Of a stretch of 64,000 bases of DNA, positions 34,450 through 44,700 are shown one piece after another. Under the pieces are notes generated by a model that was given only the letters and a program-made list of their open reading frames with translations, was not told the DNA's origin and did not search any database. The DNA is taken from the NCBI GenBank assembly GCA_029260755.1, contig JAJDCQ010000005.1, forward strand, positions 1-64,000, in the 5' to 3' direction. Position 1 is the stretch's first letter; each line of letters starts with the position of its first letter. This DNA is from Planctomycetota bacterium. Its GTDB lineage: Bacteria > Planctomycetota > J058 > JAJDCQ01. The position numbers were made by a program, and so were the translations under genes.

Positions 34450-35507
34450 CGAAGAAGACGACCCAGGCGGCGAGAAGGCGGACGAGGAAGCGGGCCGGTC
34501 GTCGGCGAGTGCTCCTGCTCGTCCACGAGGACCTCGTCCCGCCCGAGAACCGCGCCGAGCTCACCGACGAGCAGATCCACGAGTTCCGCACCGAGACCGA
34601 CGTCCTCGACGGGCTCACCGAGCATGGCCACGACGTTCACGTCCTCGGCGTCAGCGACGAGCTCTTCCCTCTCCGCGAGGCGATCGAGCAGTTCAAGCCG
34701 CACGTGGTCTTCAACCTGCTCGAGGAGTTCCACGGGCAGTCGGTCTACGACTATCACGTCGTGAGCTACCTCGAGCTGAAGCGGGCGCCGTGCACCGGCT
34801 GCAACAGCCGCGGGCTGATGCTCGCGCGCGACAAGGCGCTCAGCAAGAAGATCCTCCACTACCACCGGATCCGCGTGCCGCGGTTCGTCGTCTTCCGGCG
34901 GGGACGTCGCGCGATCCGGCTTCCCAAGGGGCTGGGGTTCCCCGTGATCGTGAAGTCGCTCGTCGAGGAGGCCTCCTACGGGATCGCGCAGGCCTCGGTC
35001 GTCCACGACGACGCGGCGCTGGTGGAGCGGGTCCGGTTCATCCACGAGAGCCTCCACACCGACGCGATCGTGGAGCAGTTCATCGAGGGGCGCGAGCTCT
35101 ACTCGGCCGTCCTGGGCAACCAGCGCTTGACGGTGTTCCCGACCTGGGAGCTCAAGCTCGAAGGCCTCCCCGACGACGCGGTCAAGATCGCCACGCGGAA
35201 GGTGAAGTGGGACCTGAAGTATCAGAAGAAGTACAGCATCGAGGACGGGCCGGCCGAGCTCCCCCTCGCCCTCGCCGACAAGGTGGCGCGGGTCTCGCGG
35301 CGGATCGCCCGGCGTCTCGGGCTCGACGGCTACATGCGGATCGACTTCCGCCTCGACGCCGAGGGAGAGCTCTGGTTTCTCGAGGCGAACCCCAACCCCG
35401 ACATCGCCTACGACTACGAGTTCGCGAACGCCGCCCACGCCAGCGGCCTCAGCTACGAGGAGCTGCTCGATCGGGTGATCGCGCTCGGGATCCGCCGGGG
35501 CGCCTGA
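34434..35507 (+). CDS. D-Ala-D-Ala-ligase-like ATP-grasp protein
   Basis: 357 residues. The start is GTG 34434 (GAGGTG just upstream); GTG 34446, giving a 4-nt GTGA overlap, is equally possible. After a basic tail (about 1-24) the ATP-grasp fold follows: FNLLEEFHG in the N-domain, DKALSKKIL, FPVIVKSLVEEASYGIAQ (ATP-binding Lys), EQFIEGRELYSAVLG, and YMRIDFRLDAEGELWFLEAN with NPNPDIA as Mg-binding Asp/Glu/Asn. It differs from housekeeping Ddl in the basic N-terminus and context. Substrate unknown; amino-acid or peptide ligation is the family activity. Confidence 0.85.
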   Translation: MASAVTKKTTQAARRRTRKRAGRRRVLLLVHEDLVPPENRAELTDEQIHEFRTETDVLDGLTEHGHDVHVLGVSDELFPLREAIEQFKPHVVFNLLEEFHGQSVYDYHVVSYLELKRAPCTGCNSRGLMLARDKALSKKILHYHRIRVPRFVVFRRGRRAIRLPKGLGFPVIVKSLVEEASYGIAQASVVHDDAALVERVRFIHESLHTDAIVEQFIEGRELYSAVLGNQRLTVFPTWELKLEGLPDDAVKIATRKVKWDLKYQKKYSIEDGPAELPLALADKVARVSRRIARRLGLDGYMRIDFRLDAEGELWFLEANPNPDIAYDYEFANAAHASGLSYEELLDRVIALGIRRGA

Positions 35508-35512
35508 GCGGG

Positions 35513-37597
35513 TCAGCGCCCCGCGCCGCCGCCGCCCTCGTCGCCGGCGCTCTCGGCGAGCTTCGCCTCGATCTCGCGGATCCGGTCGCGGGCGAGGGCG
35601 GCCCGACCCTCCTGGCCGCCCCGCCGCTCGACCCTCCGGAGGAACGTGCGGTACCCGGAGAGGGCCGCCTTCCAGTGCCTTCGCCGAGCCTTCTCGGAGC
35701 TCGCCTTCTCGGCGACGAGGCGATGGGTCTCGGCGAGCGGGAGGCGAACGCCCGGCGCGCTGTGCCGGATGGCGACCGCTGCCTGGTAGTGGGCGATCGC
35801 CTCCTCGAGGTAGCTCACCTTCCAGCGGGCGAGCTGGCTCGCGTAGAGGTCGCCGAGCTCCTTGTGGGCGACGAAGCTCTCGGGCTCGCGTTCGAGGATC
35901 TCGAGGTAGAGCGCCCGGGCCCGCTCGAAGGGGATGCGCGCCGCCGCCCGCTCGTCGCTCGCCAGGAGGGCGAGGCCGCGCTCCTTCTCGATCCGACAGA
36001 GCACCCGGCGCGTCGAGACCCTGTCGGGGTCGAGCTCGAGGGCGCGGCGCAGGAGCGCGTCTGCCCGGTCGAGGGTGTCGCGGCGGTCGACCGGGCTCCC
36101 CTTGGGCTGCTCGAAGAGGGCGTCGGCCAGGATCACGTGCGGTCGCGCCTTGTCGGGCGCCTTCTCGACGGCGTCCCCCCAGAGGGTGACCGTGCTCTCC
36201 CAGGCGGCGTTTCTCGACCGGGTCACGCCGGTGAGGACGGCGACGACGAGGATCACGGCGACGCCGAGGGCGTTCCGTCGGTCGCCGCCCTTCCTCTTGC
36301 CCCCGCCCGAAGGACCGGACGCCCGCGCGGCGAGCGCGACGACGAGCGCGATCGCGAGCAGCCCGAGCGGGATGTAGAGCCGGTGCTCGAAGGCGAGGTC
36401 GGGCAGGGGGAGGAGCGACGAGCTCGGCGCGAGGACGAGGTAGGACCCGAAGACCGCGAAGGCGAGCAGCCGCGCTCCGCGCCGGAACGCGACGACGCCG
36501 CCCGCGACGATGGCGACGTTCGCGAGGAGCGCGCCGAGGGTGACGAGGATGTCGAGGGCGAGGGCGCCGCCGTCGAGCTCCTCGACGAACGCCCGGTGGG
36601 GCGTGAGGTCGTGGTCGATCGTCTGGCCGTAGGGGAGCACCATCAGCCGGATGTAGAGGAGGAAGACCCGGAGCTGGCTGACGGCGTACTGGAAGCGGCC
36701 GTATGGCCACTCCGCCTCGTTCTCGCCGTGGGCGCCGAGGATCGAGCCGGTGTCGATGATCCGGACGATCGGGATCACGAGGACGCCGAGGAGCAGCGGC
36801 GCGGCGAGGACGAGGAGGAACCGCGACCGACCGAAGAAGCAGAGCTCGAGGAGCAGGACGAGGACGGGGATCGCGACGGCGACCTCCTTGGTCATCATCG
36901 CCAGGGCGGCGAAGGCGGCCGCGAGGGCGTACCGACCGAGGACGCCGGCCCGCCGCCACGCGGGGGCCGAGCCCCCGCCGTCGCTCTCGCCCGTCGCGAG
37001 CGGGCGAGCGCCCGCCTCGTGCTGCCGGCGCCGGGCGGCCGTGTAGGCCCAGAGCGTCGCGAAGAGGAGCAGCCCGCAGAGCGACTCCGCCCGCTGGGAC
37101 ACGTAGGTGACCGATTGCGTCTGGAGCGGATGCGCGAGGAACAGGAGCGCTCCGCCGGCGGCGGCCGGCCAGTGCAGCGATGCGGCGAGCCGGCCGGCCA
37201 GCCCCGGCGTCGCGAGGAGCGAGAGGGCGAGCCCGTAGAGGACGAGCGCGGCGCCGAGGTGGATCAGCAGGTTCGTCCGGTGGAACGCGCCGACGGCGAA
37301 CTGCTCCTCGGCGCCGCGCCACGATCGGTTCCAGGCGACGTCGATCGCGAAGGTGAGCTGGGTCAGCCAGCGCGCGCGGGGGAACTTGGCGATCACCTCG
37401 CCGAGGCCGGCGTCGCTCTGCGTCTTGACGATCGCCTTGTAGTCGTCGAACTGGAACGCGGCGTCGAAGGTTCCGCCGTAGCCGATCAGGGCGATGACCA
37501 CGGCGAGACCGGCGAGGACGGCCAGGGGCGTCCAGCTCGGGCGGCGCTCGGGCGGGGTCGCGGCGTCGTTCTCGGGTCGGGATGCGGTCTTGGCCAT
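35513..37597 (-). CDS. TMTC-like polytopic membrane protein with TPR repeats
   Basis: 694 residues from ATG 37597. The N-terminal ~430 residues are a multi-spanning domain with FQFDDYKAIV after the first helix, LFLAHPLQTQSVTYVSQRAE and further helices. This is the arrangement of bacterial TMTC-like/GT-C proteins, where acidic residues in the first loop are catalytic. The C-terminal ~250 residues are TPR-type helices (ADALLRRALELDPDRV, RALYLEILEREPES, AIAHYQAAVAIRH). A lipid-linked sugar transfer role is plausible but not shown. Convergent with the ATP-grasp gene (5-bp gap), divergent from the kinase-TPR gene. Confidence 0.75.
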   Translation of the reverse strand: MAKTASRPENDAATPPERRPSWTPLAVLAGLAVVIALIGYGGTFDAAFQFDDYKAIVKTQSDAGLGEVIAKFPRARWLTQLTFAIDVAWNRSWRGAEEQFAVGAFHRTNLLIHLGAALVLYGLALSLLATPGLAGRLAASLHWPAAAGGALLFLAHPLQTQSVTYVSQRAESLCGLLLFATLWAYTAARRRQHEAGARPLATGESDGGGSAPAWRRAGVLGRYALAAAFAALAMMTKEVAVAIPVLVLLLELCFFGRSRFLLVLAAPLLLGVLVIPIVRIIDTGSILGAHGENEAEWPYGRFQYAVSQLRVFLLYIRLMVLPYGQTIDHDLTPHRAFVEELDGGALALDILVTLGALLANVAIVAGGVVAFRRGARLLAFAVFGSYLVLAPSSSLLPLPDLAFEHRLYIPLGLLAIALVVALAARASGPSGGGKRKGGDRRNALGVAVILVVAVLTGVTRSRNAAWESTVTLWGDAVEKAPDKARPHVILADALFEQPKGSPVDRRDTLDRADALLRRALELDPDRVSTRRVLCRIEKERGLALLASDERAAARIPFERARALYLEILEREPESFVAHKELGDLYASQLARWKVSYLEEAIAHYQAAVAIRHSAPGVRLPLAETHRLVAEKASSEKARRRHWKAALSGYRTFLRRVERRGGQEGRAALARDRIREIEAKLAESAGDEGGGGAGR

Positions 37598-37686
37598 CGG
37601 AGGACTCAATAGACCACAGACGCGGCGCCCGGGGAAAGGGGGTCCGCGTCGTTGCTCGGCGTCGCGACGACGGTCAGGATGACCGG

Positions 37687-39687
37687 GTGAGCGCTCCGCA
37701 GCCGCCTCCCTCTCTGCCCCCGTCGTCTCCGGCGGCGCCCAGCCGGACGCCGGGCGCTGGGAGCGGACTCCCCTCGCCGACCGGGCTGGCCGTCGCGCCG
37801 GGCACTCCCTTCGCCGGCTACGTCCTCGAGGACGCCCTCGGGCGCGGCGCGTTCGGCGTGGTCTACCGCGCCCGGCAGCAGCGCCCGCGACGCGAGGTGG
37901 CGATCAAGGTGATCGCCGCCCGCGACGCGCGTCTCGTCGAGCGGTTCGAGCGCGAGGTCGACGCCCTCGCCGCGCTCAGCCACCCGAGCATCGTCACGAT
38001 CTTCGAGTCCGGCCTCGTCGACGGCCACCTCTTCTACGCGATGGAGCTCCTCCCCGGCGGCTCGCTACGCGAGGCGCTCCGGCACGGGCCGCTCCCCCCG
38101 GCCGAGGCGATCGAGCACGTCGCGACCGTCGCCGAGGCGCTCCACGCGGCCCATCAGGCGGGCATCCTCCATCGCGACATCAAGCCCTCGAACGTCCTCC
38201 TCAGCGCTGACGGCCGGGCGAAGCTCGCCGACTTCGGCGTCGCCCGGCCGCTCGACGGCGGCTCGAGCCTCACCGAGACCGGCGCCGTCGTCGGGACGCC
38301 CGCCTACGTCGCGCCCGAGCAGCTCGGGGCGGGCGGGGGCGCCGCGGACCGGCGGAGCGACGTCTACGCGCTGGGCGTCCTCCTCTTCGAGCTGCTGACG
38401 GGGCGACCGCCGTTCGCGGGCGAGTCGCCCGCGGAGCTCTACCGCCGGATTCTCGAGGAGCCGCCACCGTCGGCCCGCGCCGTCGACCGGTCGGTCCCCG
38501 TCGCCGCCGACCGCGTGCTGCTGCGCGCGATGGCGAAGGCGCCCGAGGATCGCCCCGCGACGGCGCTCGACGTCGCCCGGGCGCTCCGATCGGGCGGCGT
38601 CCCGGCGGCGGGATCGGCGGGGCGCGCGGGCGGCTCGTTCGTGACGGTCGCCGTGATCGCGGCCGTCGCCCTCGCGGCCGCGGCGAGCGGCGCCGCGGCG
38701 ATGGTGATGAGCGGACGCGACCGGTCCGGCGGCGGCGCGAGCGTCCCGAGGGCCCCCGCCGCGCTGACCGCGACCGAGCGGCTCGCCAGGCGCGAGGCGC
38801 GCGCCGCCGCGCGCTCGACGCCGTCGCCCGCCCCGATCGATGAGGCGGGCGCCTCGTCCGCCGCCGCGCCGCCCGCGGCCACGCCGCCGGCGGCCGCGCC
38901 CGATGCGCGGGCCTCGGGTCCGGCGCCGGAGATCGGCGGCCTCCTCGATGCGTCAGTCGACGCCCTTCGTCGAGGCGAGCTCGGCGACCCGGGCGGCGTC
39001 CTGAGCTCCATCCCACCGGAGCTCGTCGATGATCCGCGCGTCCTCTGCCTGCGCGGCGCCCAGCTCGCGATCGAGGGACGCGCGGACGAGGCGATCGGCC
39101 CGCTCGGCCGCATCCCAGACGGGCCGGTCCGCGGCGTCGGCCTCTTCTTCCAGGGGCGGGCCCTCCTGGCCCTCGATCGGGCCGCCGACGCGGTGGCCGC
39201 CTTCGCCGAGGCGCTCGAGCACGAGCCGGGCTGGGGCGCCAACGACATCTTCTTCCATCACGCGAACACGGCCGGGCAGCGCCACTTCGGCAACGGTCTC
39301 GGCACCGGCTTGATGAGCGCGGCCGGCGTCCCGGGGCGCGAGCCGGCGAAGGCCGTCGGCTACTTCGCGCTCCTGTGCGGGAGCAACCGGAGCAACAGCC
39401 ATCACAACCGCACGTTCAGCCTCTGCGGTCTGGCCGAGGCGCGCTTCGCGACCGGCGATGCCGACGGCGCCCGCGCGGCGCTCGACGGCGCGATCGCCGC
39501 CGACCCGAGCGTGTTCCACGGCTACCGATGCCGCGCCGGCCTCCACCTGCTCGAGGCGCGGTACGTCGAGGCCCTCGCCGATGCCCGCCGCGCCCTCGCC
39601 CTGCCGATGCAGGTCGGCGAGCGGCGCGGCCTCGAGGAGCTGATCGGGCGGATCGAGGCGGCTCAGCGCGAGAGCGAGTCCCGGTAG
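37687..39687 (+). CDS. Ser/Thr protein kinase with transmembrane helix and TPR-like extracytoplasmic domain
   Basis: 666 residues from GTG 37687 (AGGA 9 nt upstream). After a Pro-rich leader the kinase domain spans about 40-300: GRGAFGVVY, VAIKVI, HRDIKPSN (catalytic Asp164), DFGVAR and VAPEQ. One helix follows (about 318-342, VTVAVIAAVALAAAASGAAA), then a disordered Ala/Pro linker and a C-terminal domain (about 415-666) with TPR-like helices (LGRIPDGPVRGVGLFFQGRA, RFATGDADGARAALDGAI). The last 25 bp overlap, tail to tail, the glycosidase gene. Confidence 0.9.
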   Translation: MSAPQPPPSLPPSSPAAPSRTPGAGSGLPSPTGLAVAPGTPFAGYVLEDALGRGAFGVVYRARQQRPRREVAIKVIAARDARLVERFEREVDALAALSHPSIVTIFESGLVDGHLFYAMELLPGGSLREALRHGPLPPAEAIEHVATVAEALHAAHQAGILHRDIKPSNVLLSADGRAKLADFGVARPLDGGSSLTETGAVVGTPAYVAPEQLGAGGGAADRRSDVYALGVLLFELLTGRPPFAGESPAELYRRILEEPPPSARAVDRSVPVAADRVLLRAMAKAPEDRPATALDVARALRSGGVPAAGSAGRAGGSFVTVAVIAAVALAAAASGAAAMVMSGRDRSGGGASVPRAPAALTATERLARREARAAARSTPSPAPIDEAGASSAAAPPAATPPAAAPDARASGPAPEIGGLLDASVDALRRGELGDPGGVLSSIPPELVDDPRVLCLRGAQLAIEGRADEAIGPLGRIPDGPVRGVGLFFQGRALLALDRAADAVAAFAEALEHEPGWGANDIFFHHANTAGQRHFGNGLGTGLMSAAGVPGREPAKAVGYFALLCGSNRSNSHHNRTFSLCGLAEARFATGDADGARAALDGAIAADPSVFHGYRCRAGLHLLEARYVEALADARRALALPMQVGERRGLEELIGRIEAAQRESESR

Positions 39688-41519
39688 ACGTAGAGGACCG
39701 CGTCGGAGAACGGCGCCCGGAGGTTGCGTCGGGAGCCGCCGTCGACGGTCCCTCCCGCCCGGGCGTCGCCGGTCCGCGGACGGATCCACTCGACCCGGTA
39801 GGTCCCGGTCGCGTTGCGGAGGTCGAGCTGGACCGACCCGCCCGACGGCGCGTAGACGACGTACTCCTGCCCCGGCGCCGCGAGGCAGAACCCGGTGCTC
39901 GCGAGGTGGCCGCGCGGCTGCATCCGCTCGAGCTCGACCCGCTCGGCGAGGCGGGAGGCGGCGCCCATCGCCTCGCGCACCGCGCGGACGGCCGGTCGAT
40001 TCAGCCCGTTCCACGGGCGGCTCGCCCAGCCGGGGAGCTGGTTCTGGATCGCGTCCATCAGGATCGGCTGGACGCCCCGGGTGAAGCTGCGCCACACCCA
40101 GGTCACGGTCGGCGTGTTGAGGACGCCGTCGAGGTGGTCGGTGTCGGCGATGACGATCTTGCCGCCGTCGGCCGGCGGCGGCGAGCCGACGTAGTCCTCG
40201 CCCGCCCCCCGGTGCGGCGAGATCCAGTCCGCCGGACCGGCGCGCAGCTCCGCGTTCGTGATCGCGTTCGCGTTGGCGAAGCCGCTCGAGGTGATCCCGA
40301 CGGGGTGACGCTTCGGGAGGCCTCGCTCGACGCCCTTCACGAACCGGACCATGTGCTCCTGGAAGCGCAGGGTGTCGCGCTTCATCTCGTTGCCGATCTC
40401 GTAGAGGACGTTGTCGAGGTCGTTCAACGTCTCCACGACCTTGCGGGCGTAGGCCTCCTGCCGGCGCACGATGTCGCCGTGGTCGAGGGTGTGGACCTCG
40501 CGGAGCGCCCCGTCGCCGTTGCGGTCGGCGTTCATCCCGTTGCGGTTGTTCGCCCGGTGGAACGGGTGGTGGCTGTCCATCTGATACTCGTGGAAGAGCA
40601 TCACGCCGACGTGGATGCCGCGGTCGCGCGCCCGGATCACCCGATCGCGGAGGCGGTCGAAGTAGGCCTGGTTCCAGCGGTCGAGGTCGAACCGCGGCCG
40701 CCCGTCGTTCGCGTTGCCGGGGCCGGTCCGGGCCCAGGGATGCGGTCCGATCTGGTGCGGGATCCCCTGGTCGGTCGCCGCCTGGGACCGGGTCGACTCC
40801 CATCGCCAGAGTCGGATGAAGGTGTGGTCGTGGCGGGCGAGGAGATCGAGGTAGGCGTCGTAGTCGAACGCCGGGGTCTGGCCGCCCCAGTCCTGGAAGT
40901 TGTCCCAGGTGTGGCTTCCGGTGAGCCAGACGGCCCGGCCGCTGCCGTCGGCGAAGAAGCGCGGGTTCGAGGCGAGCGGCCGGAGGGTGCCACCCGGCGG
41001 CGGGGGCCGCACGTCGATCGTGGCGGTCGCGACGGCGCCGAACCACCGGACCCCCTCGTGGACCATCTGCCACGACGGCGAGAGGCGGCCCGCGGTCGAC
41101 GGCGCGGTGATGTCGATCTCGAAGCGGTGCGTCTGTCCGGGCGCGATCCGCGCGCCCGCCGGAAGGCGGAACCGACCGGGCCCGAAGCGGGCCGCCTCGC
41201 CCGCCCCGTCGCCGACGGCGCCGAGCTTGAAGCCCTCGTCGGCGGTCCAGGTCGAGGTGCCCGCGTTCCGCAGCGTCAGGGTGACGCGCGCTCGTCCTCG
41301 GGGCGCCATCTCGGTGGGCGCGTCGAACGCGACGATCGCCGCGTCGTCGGCGCTGGTCGCCGGCGGCGGGGGCGGCGGGGGCGGCTGGGGCGGCGGGTTC
41401 TTGCGACGGCCGATGCCGGACGCCGGAGCGGCGACGGCGAGCACCAGGAGGAGCGCCGACATCAGAACGGCGCTCGAGCCGACGGCGCGGAGCCGCCGGA
41501 CGGGAAGACGGGTCGACAT
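39663..41519 (-). CDS. Secreted apiosidase-like (DUF4038) glycoside hydrolase
   Basis: 618 residues from ATG 41519. The signal peptide (about 1-38) is followed by a Pro-rich spacer. Next is a beta domain (about 60-180) of NBR1-Ig type (GTSTWTADEGFKLG, LSPSWQMVHEG). The catalytic barrel begins FFADGSGRAVWLTGSHTWDN, includes YDAYLDLLARHDHTFIRLWR and NVLYEIGNEM with a likely catalytic Glu, and ends near 530. A small C-terminal domain (YVVYAPSGGSVQLDL, RVEWIRPRTGD) matches the beta domain often found after DUF4038 barrels. A polysaccharide-degrading role is likely; the substrate is unknown. Confidence 0.78.
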   Translation of the reverse strand: MSTRLPVRRLRAVGSSAVLMSALLLVLAVAAPASGIGRRKNPPPQPPPPPPPPATSADDAAIVAFDAPTEMAPRGRARVTLTLRNAGTSTWTADEGFKLGAVGDGAGEAARFGPGRFRLPAGARIAPGQTHRFEIDITAPSTAGRLSPSWQMVHEGVRWFGAVATATIDVRPPPPGGTLRPLASNPRFFADGSGRAVWLTGSHTWDNFQDWGGQTPAFDYDAYLDLLARHDHTFIRLWRWESTRSQAATDQGIPHQIGPHPWARTGPGNANDGRPRFDLDRWNQAYFDRLRDRVIRARDRGIHVGVMLFHEYQMDSHHPFHRANNRNGMNADRNGDGALREVHTLDHGDIVRRQEAYARKVVETLNDLDNVLYEIGNEMKRDTLRFQEHMVRFVKGVERGLPKRHPVGITSSGFANANAITNAELRAGPADWISPHRGAGEDYVGSPPPADGGKIVIADTDHLDGVLNTPTVTWVWRSFTRGVQPILMDAIQNQLPGWASRPWNGLNRPAVRAVREAMGAASRLAERVELERMQPRGHLASTGFCLAAPGQEYVVYAPSGGSVQLDLRNATGTYRVEWIRPRTGDARAGGTVDGGSRRNLRAPFSDAVLYVYRDSLSR

Positions 41520-41710
41520 GGTCGTTCTCTCTCTCGCGGGGGACCGCCGCGCCCTCCCCGGTGCGGCCCCGACCTCCTCTACCCGCGAAGGACCGCAATC
41601 CTTCAGAGGAGCCGCCTCGATCGATCGCAAGTCGCGATCAGGTCGCTGGAAGCGTCCGTCGCCCGGCCCGCTTCAGCATGGCTTCAGCGCGCCGCGACTA
41701 GACTCGGCCC

Positions 41711-44700
41711 GTGACTGCGAGGCCGACCCCGACTGCCCTCCCGCTCGACCCCGACGGCATCGCCGACATCGAGACGGCGCCCGACGACCTCGGCGCGGCC
41801 CTCGATCCCGACGCGACGATCGCCGAGAGCGACCGCCTCGCCCCGATCGGACCTTACCGGCCGATCCGACTGCTCGGGGCCGGCGGCATGGGTCAGGTGT
41901 TCCTCGCCGACGCCCCCGACGGTCGCCTCGTCGCCCTCAAGGTGCTGCCCGCGGCGCCCTCGGACCTCGAGCTCCGCCGCCGCCTCGAGCGCGAGGGCGA
42001 GGTCGGCGCCGGGATCGAGCACCCCCACATCGTCCGCACCCTCGCCCGCGGGATCGACGAGCCGACCGGGCGGCCGTGGGTCGCCCTCGAGTACGTCCCG
42101 GGGCGCGATCTCCAGTCGCTCCTCCACGATCGGCCGGGCCAGCGCCTCGGCGTCGACGAGACCGTCCTCGTCGTCGACGCCTGCGCCGACGCGATCTCGG
42201 CGATCCACGCCGCGGGCGTGATCCACCGCGACCTCAAGCCCGGCAACATCCTCGTCACCTCGCGGGGCGAGGTGCGCCTGATCGACTTCGGCCTCGCCCT
42301 GACCGACGACGCCTCGACGCGCCTCACCGCCGCCGACGAGATCATGGGGACGCCGGAGTTCATGCCGCCCGAGGTGATCCAGAAGGCGCGGGACTGGACG
42401 CCGGCGGCCGACGTCTACGCCCTCGGCTGCCTCACCTACCAGCTCCTCTCCGGGCGCACCCCGTTCACGGGCACGGTGCGCGAGGTGCTCCTCGGGCACG
42501 TCGACGCGACGCCGCCGCCCCTCGCCGAGCTCGCGCCCCACGCCCCGCCCGAGCTGATCGAGCTCGTCGCCGAGCTGATGCGGAAGGACCCCGACGCCCG
42601 CCCGAGCATCGAGGCGGCCCGCAGCGACCTGGCCCGGTTTCTCCCCGAGCCGGGGACGGTGGTCGGCTTCTTCACCGAGCCGGCCGGCGACTCGGACCCC
42701 GACGTCGCCGCCGACGTCGCCGCGCCCGCCCCGACGAGCGACGACGGCTCGGCGATCGCCCCCGGCGCGATCGTCGGCAGCTACCGCCTCCTCGAGGAGC
42801 TCGGGCGCGGCGGGATGGGCGTCGTCTACCGGGCCGAGCACACCGGCCTGAAGCGCCCGGTCGCCCTCAAGCTGATGCTCGGCGGGCAGTTCGCGAGCGT
42901 CGAGATGCGCGACCGGTTCCGGCGCGAGGCCGAGGCGGTCGCCGCCCTCGAGCATCCCAACGTCGTCCGCGTCTTCGACGTCGGCGAGCACCGGGGCGTC
43001 CCGTTCCTGAGCATGGAGCTCGTCGAGGGCGAGCCGCTCCACGAGGTCTACCCGCGGATCGACGACGATGCGGCGCTGCTCCGGACGTTCGTGAAGATCT
43101 GCGAGGGCGTCCAGCACGCCCACGTTCGCGGCGTGATCCACCGCGACCTCAAGCCGCAGAACGTGATGATCGACGCCGCGGCCGCCCCGCACATCCTCGA
43201 CTTCGGCGTCGCCAAGCGCCTGCCGCAGGACGGCACCGCGCCCGACCCCGCCCTGACCGCCGACGGGAGCGTCTTCGGAACGCTTCGCTACATGCCGCCC
43301 GAGCAGGCGATGGGCGAGATCGGTCTCATCGACGTCCGGAGCGATGTCTGGGCGCTCGGCGTGATCCTCTACGAGCTCCTGACCCGCGGCAAGACGCCGT
43401 TCGACGGGACGGCCGGCCAGCTCGTCTACGAGCTCTGCCACACCGACGCGCGTCCGCCGAGCATCCACCGCGGCTCGGTCGCCTGGGAGCTCGACGCGAT
43501 CTGCCTGAAGGCGCTCGAGAAGGACCAGGACGCGCGCTACCAGTCGGCCCTCGAGCTCCGTCGCGACATCGAGCGGTTTCTCGCGGGACAGCCGATCCGG
43601 GCCCGCCAGGCGTCGTTCGGCTACCGGCTCCGGAAGGGACTGCGACGGAACGCGCGCCTTGTGGCCGCCGCCGCCCTCGCGCTCGTCGCCGCGCTCGCGC
43701 TCGTCGGCTGGCTCGGCTGGACGGCGCGGCTCCGGAGCCTCGAGATCGATCGGCTCATCCGCGTCGCCCGGGCCGCTCCGCTCGCCGACCGTCCGCAGCT
43801 CTTCTCCGAGATCCTCGGCCTCGACCCCGAGAACGAGGTGGCGGCCGCCGAGCGCGCCCGCGCCGTCGACCTCCTCGAGGCCGCCCGGGCGTCGGTCGAG
43901 CTCGAGCGGAAGACGGCCGAGGAGCTGCGCCTGCGCGACGTCGAGGCTGCGCGGAAGCGGGCGGAGCAGGCGCTCGTCGAGGCCGATCTCGCCGCCGCCC
44001 GCGACCGCGAGGCGGCGCGCCGCGAGGCCGACGCCGAGGGCCGGGCGCGCGCCGTGGCGCGGGCGCGGGAGCGGCTCGAGGCCGCGGCGGCGAGCGAGGC
44101 CCCGTTCGAGGCGTTCCGGCTCCTGAACGCGGGGATCGCGATCGTGCCGTCCGAGCGGATCGACGAGGATCCCGAGGGCGCCGGGGAGTCGCCGGCCGAC
44201 GACGCCGCGATGGTGCGCACCGAGCTCCAGGAGCGGATGGTCGCGGTCGCGATCGGGCTCGCGACGGCGGCCCTCGAGGACAACGAGACCAACCTCACCG
44301 ACTACGTCCTCAAGATCGCGACCGACTCGGGCGGCGAGGCCGCCCGGGCGCACGCCGCCGAGCTGCGCCACCTCGACGAGACGCTCGAGCGGCTGGAGAA
44401 CGGGCAGCAGCTCCACGACCGCGCCCGCCAGCTCATGAAGGAGGCCGCGTGGCTCGAGGCGCGCGACCAGCTCCGGGCCGCCCGCGAGCGCGGCGTCCGG
44501 AGCGACCTCGTCGAGGAGGACCTCCGGATCGTGGCGGCTCGATGCCGCGACCGCGCCGAGGCGCTCCTGAGCGAGGCGCGCCAGCGTCTCGTCGAGGACC
44601 AGCCGAGGGCGGCCCTCTCGAGCGCGCGGAACGCGGTCCGCCACGCCGAGGACGAGCTCCGCGGCGAGTCGGAGGCGCTCGCCGGAGAGGCGGCTCGCGC

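Noticed and set aside
41699-41711. TAGACT just before GTG 41711 as a -10 of a leaderless transcript
   Set aside because: No -35 at acceptable spacing, and the hexamer is weak; left as unproven.
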